From the NCBI GenBank assembly GCA_015067845.1, contig SVLT01000017.1, forward strand, positions 1 through 52,477: DNA of 52,477 nucleotides, written 5' to 3'. Below the pieces are notes generated by a model. The model had not been told where the DNA came from. It ran no database searches and worked only from the letters and a program-made list of their open reading frames with translations. Source of the stretch: Oscillospiraceae bacterium (GTDB lineage: Bacteria > Bacillota > Clostridia > Oscillospirales > Oscillospiraceae). A program made the position numbers and the translations under genes. Below, piece by piece: positions 41,132 to 47,865 of the stretch; the stretch's first letter is position 1; every line of letters starts with the position of its first letter.

Positions 41132-41160
41132 TTGATTTTCCCGGGCAAATCCTGTATGAT
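41132..41160 (+). promoter_or_regulatory. Sigma-A promoter of glnA
   Basis: TTGATT and TATGAT with a 17-bp spacer, starting right after the bile salt hydrolase stop codon; any reading from 41132 would begin inside this promoter. Confidence 0.75.
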
Positions 41161-41164
41161 TGTT

Positions 41165-41189
41165 CTGTCAGAAATATCCTCTGACAGAA
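41165..41189. promoter_or_regulatory. 9-bp inverted repeat at the glnA transcription start
   Basis: TCTGTCAGA-N7-TCTGACAGA is a perfect dyad a few bases after the -10 element. It could be a repressor site or a 5' stem-loop. The inner TGTCA-N11-TGACA is wider than the TGTNA-N7-TNACA GlnR box. Confidence 0.5.
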
Positions 41190-41215
41190 AGAATTGTAAA
41201 ACAAAGGAGATCATT

Positions 41216-42640
41216 ATGGGTAAAAGCGTCAGCCAGATTTTAGATATGATCCGGGAAAACAACATTCAGATGGTGGATTTCAAAATGGTGGACATCAACG
41301 GTCAGTACCGCCATGTCACCATTCCTGCCCAGAATTTTTCTGAGGATACCATGAAAAGCGGCGTCGGCTTTGATGCCTCCAACTACGGTTACGCCGTGGT
41401 GGAAAAGAGCGATATGGTGTTTATTCCCGATCCCGATACCGCGGTGATCGACCCCTTCTGCTCCGTTCCCACCCTCTCCATGACCGGCAATGCCATGATC
41501 ATCGACACCCCCCAGAACCGTCCTCTGCCCCAGTACCCCCGGAACATCGTCCGGGCGGCGGTGCAGTATATGCAAGACTGCGGCGTGGCGGATACCATGA
41601 AGATCCTGCCGGAATTTGAGTTCTATCTGTTCGATCAGGTGGGCTGGCAGGTCAGCGGACGGGAGATCAGCGCATTTGTGGATGCCCGGCAGTCCTATTG
41701 GAACAGCGCCACCGAGGGCCTGGGCGTGATCGTGCCCAAGCAGAAGAATTATCACATCGCCAAGCCCTTCGATACTTCCTATGAGTGCCGCAGCGAGATG
41801 TGCATGCATATGCTGGATGCCGGCATTGAGATCAACTACCACCATCCCGAGGTGGCCGCATCCGGTCAGTTTGAGATCGAGCCCCAGCTGGGTGAGATGG
41901 TGCACATGGCGGATGCCACCATGATGATCAAGTATATCATCCACAACACTGCTTTGAAGTACGGAAAGACCGCAACCTTTATGCCCAAGCCCATCTACGG
42001 CGAGGCCGGCAGCGGTATGCACGTGCATATGCTGCTTTTGAAGGACGGACAGCCTGTCTTCTCCGACGACAACGGCTACGCCCATCTGAGTGAAACGGCC
42101 CATTATTTCATGGGCGGTCTGCTGAAGCACATTGCCTCTCTGTGCGCCCTGACCAATCCCAGCACCAACTCCTTCAAGCGTTTGGTGCCCGGCTTCGAAG
42201 CACCCGTGACCGTGGGCTATGCCACCTCCAACCGCAGCGCGGTCATCCGTATTCCGGCTTATGCCAAGTCCCCGGACAAGCGGCGCTTTGAGCTGCGCAA
42301 TCCCGATGCCACCTGCAACCCCTATTTCTGCTATGCGGCGATTTTGATGGCCGGTCTGGACGGCGTAAAGAACAAGATCGATCCTCATGCCAACGGCTGG
42401 GGTCCCTACGATATGAACCTGTACCACCTGCCGGAGGAAGAGAAGGCAAAGCTGCAGGGTCTGCCCACCTCTCTGCCGGAAGCGCTGGATGCTTTGGAGA
42501 AGGATCACGACTATCTGACCGCAGGCGGTGTCTTCCCGGAAGAGCTGCTGCGTAACTTCATCAAGACCAAGCGTGCCGAATGCGCAGAAATGTCCGCCAT
42601 TCCCCATCCTGCAGAATACGACAAGTATTTCAATCTGTAA
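41216..42640 (+). CDS. glnA: Glutamine synthetase, type I
   Basis: Forms glutamine from glutamate, ammonia and ATP. The 474-residue protein has the beta-grasp N-terminal domain, then the catalytic domain with LPEFEFYLFD, HPEVAASGQFEIEP, FMPKPIYGEAGSGMHVH, NPSTNSFKRLVPGFEAP and NRSAVIRIP. ATG 41216 follows AAAGGAG. It has its own promoter and terminator, so it is monocistronic. Glutamine made here feeds hisH, purL and glmS in this window. Confidence 0.97.
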   Translation: MGKSVSQILDMIRENNIQMVDFKMVDINGQYRHVTIPAQNFSEDTMKSGVGFDASNYGYAVVEKSDMVFIPDPDTAVIDPFCSVPTLSMTGNAMIIDTPQNRPLPQYPRNIVRAAVQYMQDCGVADTMKILPEFEFYLFDQVGWQVSGREISAFVDARQSYWNSATEGLGVIVPKQKNYHIAKPFDTSYECRSEMCMHMLDAGIEINYHHPEVAASGQFEIEPQLGEMVHMADATMMIKYIIHNTALKYGKTATFMPKPIYGEAGSGMHVHMLLLKDGQPVFSDDNGYAHLSETAHYFMGGLLKHIASLCALTNPSTNSFKRLVPGFEAPVTVGYATSNRSAVIRIPAYAKSPDKRRFELRNPDATCNPYFCYAAILMAGLDGVKNKIDPHANGWGPYDMNLYHLPEEEKAKLQGLPTSLPEALDALEKDHDYLTAGGVFPEELLRNFIKTKRAECAEMSAIPHPAEYDKYFNL

Positions 42641-42647
42641 GAAGAAA

Positions 42648-42676
42648 AAACCACGGCTTTTGCCGTGGTTTTTTGT
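42648..42676 (+). terminator. Terminator of glnA
   Basis: AAACCACGGC / GCCGTGGTTT (10 bp, loop TTTT) is followed by a T run, directly after the glnA stop. Confidence 0.9.
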
Positions 42677-42703
42677 GCGCCAAGCCCATGGAATTATTTA
42701 GAG

Positions 42704-42732
42704 TTGAAATATACGGCAGAAAATGATATAAT
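42704..42732 (+). promoter_or_regulatory. Sigma-A promoter of the sugar transferase gene
   Basis: TTGAAA and a perfect TATAAT with a 17-bp spacer, 81 bases upstream of the ATG. Confidence 0.85.
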
Positions 42733-42813
42733 GTGCCAAAGAGATTGTAGAGATGAAAAAAGAGGAAATCTGCCCTGTGGGCGCAGCAAGAAAAAGAGAA
42801 CGAGGAAACCACA

Positions 42814-44250
42814 ATGCAAAGAGAGAAAACGTTGGGCGGCGTGAAGAGCCTTATCCGCAGTGTCGAAGGCCTGGCCGAACTGCTGATCCTGACAGTCATC
42901 TACTATTTCATTTTCCGTAACAATTACGACAGCAGCTTGTTCCCGGAGTATGACGGCTACGGAAAGTATGTCCTGTGCGGCATTTACGGCCTGCTGGCCA
43001 TGGTGCTGTTTTTCGGCATGGACGGCTTCAAATTCGGCTATCTTCGCAACGGGGATGTGATCGTGTCGCAGATCCTTGCCCTGTTCATTTCCAATTTTAT
43101 CACCTATTGGCAGCTGTGCCTCATTGCCAATGACCTGATCCCGGTGGCACCCATGCTGGTGCTGATGGTTTTGGGCGCGGCGGTGGTGATAGCGTGTACG
43201 CTTCTCTACTCCGCAATCTATCACCATCTGTATGTCCCCAAGGAGATGGTGATGATCCTTGGACGGGATGAGTCTGTGACTCTGAAATTCAAGATGGAGA
43301 CCCGTCCGGACAAGTACCATGTGTCAAAGCTGATCTCCATGGATGAAGGCCTGGAAAGCATCTGTGATCAGATCGTAAACTATGATGCGGTGATCATCAA
43401 CGATGTGCCTGCGGATCTGCGGAACGATATTCTGAAATTCTGCTACCGCAACAAGATCCGGGCATATCTGACCCCCAAGGTGACAGATATCGTCCTTCGC
43501 GGCGCGGAGGGCATTCACCTGTTTGATACGCCGCTGCTGTTGGTCAAGGGGGCAGGACTGACCCCGGTCCAGCGTTTGGTCAAGCGGATCATGGACTTGG
43601 TTCTGTGTCTGGTGCTGATGATTCCCGCAACGCCCATTATGCTGTGTATTGCGCTGGCGATCAAGCTGGAAGACGGTGGCCCGGTATTTTATAAGCAGGC
43701 GAGAGCTACTTTGGACAACCGGGTGTTTGACATTCTGAAATTCCGCAGTATGATCGTGGATGCGGAAAAGAACGGAAAATCCATCCCCGCCAAGGGCGAC
43801 GACCCCCGGATCACCAAGGTTGGGCGTTTCATCCGCGCCACGCGACTGGACGAGCTGCCCCAAATTCTGAACATCATCAAGGGCGACATGAGTTTGGTGG
43901 GTCCTCGTCCGGAACGGGTGGAGCACATGAAAAAGTACGGCAAGATCGTGCCGGAATTTGATTTCCGTACAAAGGTCAAGGGCGGTCTTACCGGTTATGC
44001 CCAGATCTACGGAAAGTACAACACCACGCCCTATGACAAACTGCGGTTGGATATGATGTACATCGAGAATTACTCTTTGATGCTGGATATCAAGCTGCTT
44101 CTTATGACCCTGCGGATCATATTCAGCAAGGAAAGCACGGAAGGGTTCAGCAATTCCTCCAAGCTGGATCGCCGCGCCCGGAAGGCGCTGCGGGACATGC
44201 GCAGAGAGCAGAAAGAGAAAGAAGAGCAGAAAGAAACCGCAAAACCGTAA
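42814..44250 (+). CDS. Undecaprenyl-phosphate sugar phosphotransferase (WbaP/CpsE-like)
   Basis: A 478-residue polyprenyl-phosphate hexose-1-phosphate transferase that starts assembly of a surface polysaccharide on the membrane lipid carrier. It has four N-terminal transmembrane helices, a central cytosolic region, then a re-entrant helix (KRIMDLVLCLVLMIPATPIML) and the catalytic PF02397-type domain with GPVFYKQARA, ILKFRSM, TRLDELPQILNIIKGDMSLVGPRPER and the KGGLTGYAQI segment. The charged tail is Lys/Glu-rich. Together with glf and the glycosyltransferase it points to exopolysaccharide or capsule synthesis. Confidence 0.94.
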   Translation: MQREKTLGGVKSLIRSVEGLAELLILTVIYYFIFRNNYDSSLFPEYDGYGKYVLCGIYGLLAMVLFFGMDGFKFGYLRNGDVIVSQILALFISNFITYWQLCLIANDLIPVAPMLVLMVLGAAVVIACTLLYSAIYHHLYVPKEMVMILGRDESVTLKFKMETRPDKYHVSKLISMDEGLESICDQIVNYDAVIINDVPADLRNDILKFCYRNKIRAYLTPKVTDIVLRGAEGIHLFDTPLLLVKGAGLTPVQRLVKRIMDLVLCLVLMIPATPIMLCIALAIKLEDGGPVFYKQARATLDNRVFDILKFRSMIVDAEKNGKSIPAKGDDPRITKVGRFIRATRLDELPQILNIIKGDMSLVGPRPERVEHMKKYGKIVPEFDFRTKVKGGLTGYAQIYGKYNTTPYDKLRLDMMYIENYSLMLDIKLLLMTLRIIFSKESTEGFSNSSKLDRRARKALRDMRREQKEKEEQKETAKP

Positions 44251-44259
44251 AATAACACA

Positions 44260-44287
44260 CCGCCCCGGAAGTATCCGGGGCGGTTTT
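44260..44287 (+). terminator. Terminator of the sugar transferase gene
   Basis: CCGCCCCGG / CCGGGGCGG (9 bp, loop AAGTAT) followed by TTTT, 10 bases past the stop. Confidence 0.88.
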
Positions 44288-44354
44288 GTGATGTTGTCAC
44301 AGAACGAAGAAAAAATCCTTGTTATAGTATAGAAAACAAAAGGAGGTAATTGTT

Positions 44355-44609
44355 ATGACTATGTTTGGATGCCAGGCGAGACCGAAAACGCCTACTATTA
44401 TAGAAAAAGTTTGCCCGCAGTGCGGTCATGAGATCGAGATGTTCTCCATTGATACCCAGATGCCCTGTGAGCATTGCGGCTTCGTGGCGTACAATGACAC
44501 CCTCAGCTGTGTGCAGTGGTGTGCCCACGCCAAGGAATGTGTGGGCGAGGAGATGTACAACGCCATGATGGAGATCCTGAAGAATCAGAAAGAGGGGAAA
44601 ACCGCATGA
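44355..44609 (+). CDS. Small Cys-rich zinc-ribbon-like protein
   Basis: The 84-residue protein has two CxxC knuckles (CPQCG and CEHCG) that form a likely zinc ribbon, followed by a second cysteine group CVQWCAHAKEC. AAAGGAGG precedes the ATG. It overlaps the next gene by 4 bp (ATGA), so the two products probably act together. I do not know its function; a metal-cluster or redox accessory role is inferred. Confidence 0.78.
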   Translation: MTMFGCQARPKTPTIIEKVCPQCGHEIEMFSIDTQMPCEHCGFVAYNDTLSCVQWCAHAKECVGEEMYNAMMEILKNQKEGKTA

Positions 44610-45211
44610 AAAGAAGAATTATAGAGATCGACCGGGAAAAATGCAACGGCTGCGGCCTGTGTGCCGATGCTTGTCACGAGGGTGCCATTGGCATGGTGGA
44701 TGGAAAAGCCCAACTTTTAAGGGACGACTACTGCGACGGATTGGGTGACTGCCTGCCGGCCTGTCCCACGGGGGCGATCACCTTTGTGGAACGGGAGGCG
44801 GAGGCCTATAACGAAGCCGCCGTCAAGGAGCATCTGGAGAAAAGAAAATCATCCCGGCTGGCAAACTGGCCGGTGCAGATCAAGCTGGCGCCCATGCGCG
44901 CGCCCTGGCTGGATGGGGTGGATCTGCTCATCGCCGCGGATTGCACCGCCTATGCCTACGCCCGGTTTCATGAGGATTTTATCCGGGGCAGGGTGGTGCT
45001 GGTGGGTTGTCCCAAGCTGGACGGCATCGATTACAGTATGAAGCTGACCCACATTCTCCGGGAAAACGACATCCGCAGCGTGACGGTGGTGCGTATGGAA
45101 GTGCCCTGCTGCGGCGGACTGGAATTTGCGGCGAAGAAAGCCTTGCAGGAAAGCGGAAAGTTCATCCCCTGGCAGGTGGTGACCATAGGTACTAACGGCA
45201 AGATCGTATAG
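44606..45211 (+). CDS. Ferredoxin-like 4Fe-4S protein with C-terminal domain
   Basis: A 201-residue protein. The N-terminal ~60 residues hold one classical 4Fe-4S motif (CNGCGLCADAC) and a second with unusual spacing (CDGLGDCLPAC). The remaining ~140 residues form an alpha/beta domain with LLIAADCTAYAYARF, VLVGCPKLD and VPCCGGLEFAAK, whose cysteines may bind further metal. It likely carries electrons for an unknown partner. ATG 44606 is set by the overlap with the Cys-rich gene and a GAGGGGAAA Shine-Dalgarno. Confidence 0.85.
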   Translation: MKRRIIEIDREKCNGCGLCADACHEGAIGMVDGKAQLLRDDYCDGLGDCLPACPTGAITFVEREAEAYNEAAVKEHLEKRKSSRLANWPVQIKLAPMRAPWLDGVDLLIAADCTAYAYARFHEDFIRGRVVLVGCPKLDGIDYSMKLTHILRENDIRSVTVVRMEVPCCGGLEFAAKKALQESGKFIPWQVVTIGTNGKIV

Positions 45212-45223
45212 AGACAACCAAAC

Positions 45224-45397
45224 CCTTCCCCCGGGGGGAAGGTGGCCGAACGAAGTGAGGTCGGAAGAGGAATGCGGGGGAGCAATCTACCGGGTTAGAC
45301 AACATATGGGCATATTCCCAGATCAGTTCTGCCGCCGTTCCTCTTCCGTCTTTTTCTCCCTTGCAGTCGAAAAATCCACCTTCCCCCCGGGGGAAGG
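45224..45397. repeat. Family RA palindromic repeat, copy 4 (inverted)
   Basis: CCTTCCCCCGGGGGGAAGG at the left, GGAAGAGGAATGCGGGGGAG and CTGCCGCCGTTCCTCTTCCG inside, CCTTCCCCCCGGGGGAAGG at the right; same orientation as copy 3. The 455-base gap 45212-45666 consists of this unit, a short RE unit, RC copy 3 and the helicase promoter; I see no gene in it. Confidence 0.85.
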
Positions 45398-45398
45398 T

Positions 45399-45424
45399 AT
45401 AGGGGCGGCAGATTGCCGCCCCTA
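45399..45424. repeat. Short family RE-like repeat
   Basis: TAGGGGCGGCAGATTGCCGC followed by CCCTA: a hairpin squeezed between RA copy 4 and RC copy 3. Confidence 0.65.
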
Positions 45425-45438
45425 CTTTACGCACCGAA

Positions 45439-45600
45439 AAGCCTTACCCTTGAGGGGAAGGGGGACCGCGTTAGCGGTGGATGAGGTGGTGTTGCGTAAG
45501 CGACAGTTCAGATTACAACAGCTGCTGCACAGCCTACACCACATCAGTCATTTGCTCGTTCCTCGCAAATGCCAGCTTCTCCTCAAGGAGAAGCCTTTTT
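45439..45600. repeat. Family RC palindromic repeat, copy 3 (inverted)
   Basis: It begins AAGCCTTACCCTTGAGGGGA and ends CTTCTCCTCAAGGAGAAGCC, with TTTGCTCGTTCCTCGCAAAT inside; reverse orientation to copies 1 and 2. Confidence 0.82.
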
Positions 45601-45607
45601 TATTTCG

Positions 45608-45636
45608 TTGCATAATCGGAAATTTACTGATATAAT
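45608..45636 (+). promoter_or_regulatory. Sigma-A promoter of the helicase-dprA pair
   Basis: TTGCAT and TATAAT with a 17-bp spacer, 30 bases before the ATG at 45667. Confidence 0.8.
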
Positions 45637-45666
45637 AAGAAAAAATCAGAAAAAAGGACGAACATT

Positions 45667-46857
45667 ATGAACGAGAATATTACTTTTGCCGACCTTGGGC
45701 TGTCCGAGCCCATGCTGAAAGCTCTGGAGAAAAAGGGCTACGGCTATCCCACAACTATTCAGGCGGAGGCTATTCCCCACTTCATGCAGTGGCGGGATGT
45801 GATCGCCAAGGCCCCCACCGGCACGGGCAAGACCTTTGCCTTTGGTATCCCCATGATCGAACATATCGATGCCGCTTGCGAGGATGTGCAGGGTCTGATC
45901 CTGGCGCCCACCCGGGAGCTGGCCATTCAGATCGGTGACGAGCTGCGGGGCCTGCTGACCCACTATCAGGGCATCCGTGTGGCGGTGCTGTACGGCGGCG
46001 CGGGCATCGGCGGACAGATCCAGCAACTGCAAAAGAAGCCTCAGATCGTGGTGGCCACCCCCGGACGACTGATGGATCACTACAACCGCAAGACCATTCG
46101 TCTGGACAAAATTCAGACCGTGGTGCTGGATGAGGCCGACCGGATGCTGGATATGGGCTTTTTCAAGGATGTGACCCGGATCATCGAAAAGGTGAAAAAC
46201 CGCAAAAATCTGGGTCTGTTTTCCGCAACCATCTCTCAGGAGGTCATGACCGTTTCCTGGATGTACCAGCGGGACGAGGTGGAGATCACCGTGGAGCCGA
46301 AACAGCAGGACAAGCCGGATATTGACCAGTTCAGCCTGACGGTTACACCCTTGGAAAAAGCGGAGACCACTTTGCGTTTGATCCGCACCCAGGGCTACGA
46401 ACGGGTGATCATTTTCTGCAACACCAAGCATATGTGCCAGCGGTTGTGCGATGAATTCCAGCGCACCGGGCTGGACTGCGGCTGCATCCACGGCGACATC
46501 AAGCAGAGTCTTCGGGAAAAGACCATGCAGCGCTACCGGGACGGCAAGCTGGCGGTGCTCATCGCAACGGATGTGGCATCCCGGGGCATTGATGTGGACG
46601 ATGTGGAATGTGTCATCAACTACGACATCCCCGAGGAAAATGAATATTATGTTCATAGAATCGGCCGTACGGGCCGGGCAAGACGGAAGGGAAGCGCATA
46701 TTCTATCATAGGCAACTTCCCGGAAAAGGCCAAACTGGACGAGATCGCCAAATTCTCCGGCTACACCATCCGCCCCATGATCTTGCAGGCTGACGGCACC
46801 CTGACGGAGGAAGCACCTGCCCCTGTCGCGCCCAAGCCAAGGAGAAAATTCCGATGA
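45667..46857 (+). CDS. DEAD-box RNA helicase
   Basis: An ATP-dependent RNA helicase of 396 residues with all main motifs: Q motif (GYPTTIQ), Walker A (APTGTGKTFA), PTRELA, TPGR, DEAD, SAT in SATISQ, and in the second RecA domain IIFCNTKHM, ATDVASRGID and HRIGRTGRAR. The tail is short and basic (KPRRKFR), with no extra RNA-binding domain. It could act in RNA decay, ribosome assembly or cold adaptation. An AAAAGGAC Shine-Dalgarno precedes the ATG. It overlaps the next gene by 4 bp. Confidence 0.95.
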   Translation: MNENITFADLGLSEPMLKALEKKGYGYPTTIQAEAIPHFMQWRDVIAKAPTGTGKTFAFGIPMIEHIDAACEDVQGLILAPTRELAIQIGDELRGLLTHYQGIRVAVLYGGAGIGGQIQQLQKKPQIVVATPGRLMDHYNRKTIRLDKIQTVVLDEADRMLDMGFFKDVTRIIEKVKNRKNLGLFSATISQEVMTVSWMYQRDEVEITVEPKQQDKPDIDQFSLTVTPLEKAETTLRLIRTQGYERVIIFCNTKHMCQRLCDEFQRTGLDCGCIHGDIKQSLREKTMQRYRDGKLAVLIATDVASRGIDVDDVECVINYDIPEENEYYVHRIGRTGRARRKGSAYSIIGNFPEKAKLDEIAKFSGYTIRPMILQADGTLTEEAPAPVAPKPRRKFR

Positions 46858-47750
46858 ACGCCCGGGAAGAAGGATTTCTGCTTCTGAGCAGCACCCTGGG
46901 AGATCCAAACCGCAGACCCCTGAGTACGGCCCGACTGCGCACCCTTGGGGCGCGGATGGCGGCAATGCCCCGACCAACCCAGGATCGGGATTTGACGGCG
47001 GCGGATCTGATTGCTTTGGGCTGTGCCCCGGATATGGCGGAGCGGATTTTGAAGCTGCTGGATGACACAGAGCTGTTACACTATTACCTTTCCAAGGCAA
47101 AGCAGGCGGACTGCGTTCCCGTGACACGGGTCAGCCCGGAATATCCTGCCCATATGCGACACCGCTTGGGATTGGAAAGCCCCGGTGTTTTGTGGGCGAA
47201 AGGGGATCTGTCCTTTTTGCAGATGCCCATGATCGCTTTGGTGGGAAGCCGGGACATTGACCCGCCAAACCGGAAATTTGCCGCCAGAGTGGGGGAAGAA
47301 GCCGCAAGGCAGGGTTTCGTTTTGGTGTCCGGCAACGCCCGGGGGGCGGATCGCATTGCCCAGAGCGCCTGTCTGGCTGCCGGGGGACGGGTCATCAGCG
47401 TGGTAGCGGATGAGCTGATGAAGCAGGAGCGCACAGATGGCGTACTGTGTCTCAGTGAGGAGGGGTTCGATTGCCCCTTTACATCCATCCGGGCGCTGAG
47501 CCGAAACCGGGTGATCCACGCTTTGGGAGAAAAAACCTTCGTTGCCCAGAGCGATTTGGGACATGGTGGCACTTGGAGCGGCGCGGCACGGAATCTGAAA
47601 GAAAGTTGGAGTCCGGTTTTTTGCTTCCGGGACGGGAGCGAGGCCGCATTGCAGTTGGAACAACTGGGCGCGCGGCTGATCGTGCCGGATGATCTGACGG
47701 ATCTGAACGGATTGCAGGCACAAACCCTCAGCTTTTTTGGAAAAAACTAG
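46854..47750 (+). CDS. DprA/Smf-like protein, divergent
   Basis: A 298-residue protein with a helical N-terminal region and a Rossmann-like DprA/SLOG domain: IALVGSRDIDPPNRKFA, VLVSGNARGADRIAQSACLA, and SRNRVIHALGEKTFVAQSDLGHGGT match DprA motifs GSR, SGxAxGxD and RNRIIxxLS with changes. DprA loads RecA on incoming single-stranded DNA. No winged-helix tail is present and the sequence is clearly divergent, so it may be a DprA paralogue. It is translationally coupled (ATGA) to the helicase. Confidence 0.78.
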   Translation: MNAREEGFLLLSSTLGDPNRRPLSTARLRTLGARMAAMPRPTQDRDLTAADLIALGCAPDMAERILKLLDDTELLHYYLSKAKQADCVPVTRVSPEYPAHMRHRLGLESPGVLWAKGDLSFLQMPMIALVGSRDIDPPNRKFAARVGEEAARQGFVLVSGNARGADRIAQSACLAAGGRVISVVADELMKQERTDGVLCLSEEGFDCPFTSIRALSRNRVIHALGEKTFVAQSDLGHGGTWSGAARNLKESWSPVFCFRDGSEAALQLEQLGARLIVPDDLTDLNGLQAQTLSFFGKN

Positions 47751-47777
47751 AAAAAATCAAAAATGACAAAATTATAG

Positions 47778-47806
47778 TTGAAAAATACACACAAAGGATG
47801 TACAAT
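47778..47806 (+). promoter_or_regulatory. Sigma-A promoter of glmS
   Basis: TTGAAA and TACAAT with a 17-bp spacer, 59 bases upstream of the glmS ATG. This leaves no room for a glmS ribozyme. Confidence 0.82.
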
Positions 47807-47819
47807 AGGAAAAGCCGAT

Positions 47820-47851
47820 GCGGTCTGCTACTGGGCGGACCGCGATTTTTT
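47820..47851 (+). terminator. Terminator-like hairpin in the glmS leader
   Basis: GCGGTCTGC / GGCGGACCGC (9 bp with one G-T pair) is followed by ATTTTTT, only 14 bases before the start codon. It could act as an attenuator of glmS. Confidence 0.55.
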
Positions 47852-47865
47852 CAGGAGGTTATTCT

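Noticed and set aside
47761..47865. glmS ribozyme
   Set aside because: The promoter leaves a leader of about 50 nt, far shorter than the ribozyme, and no conserved core is visible.
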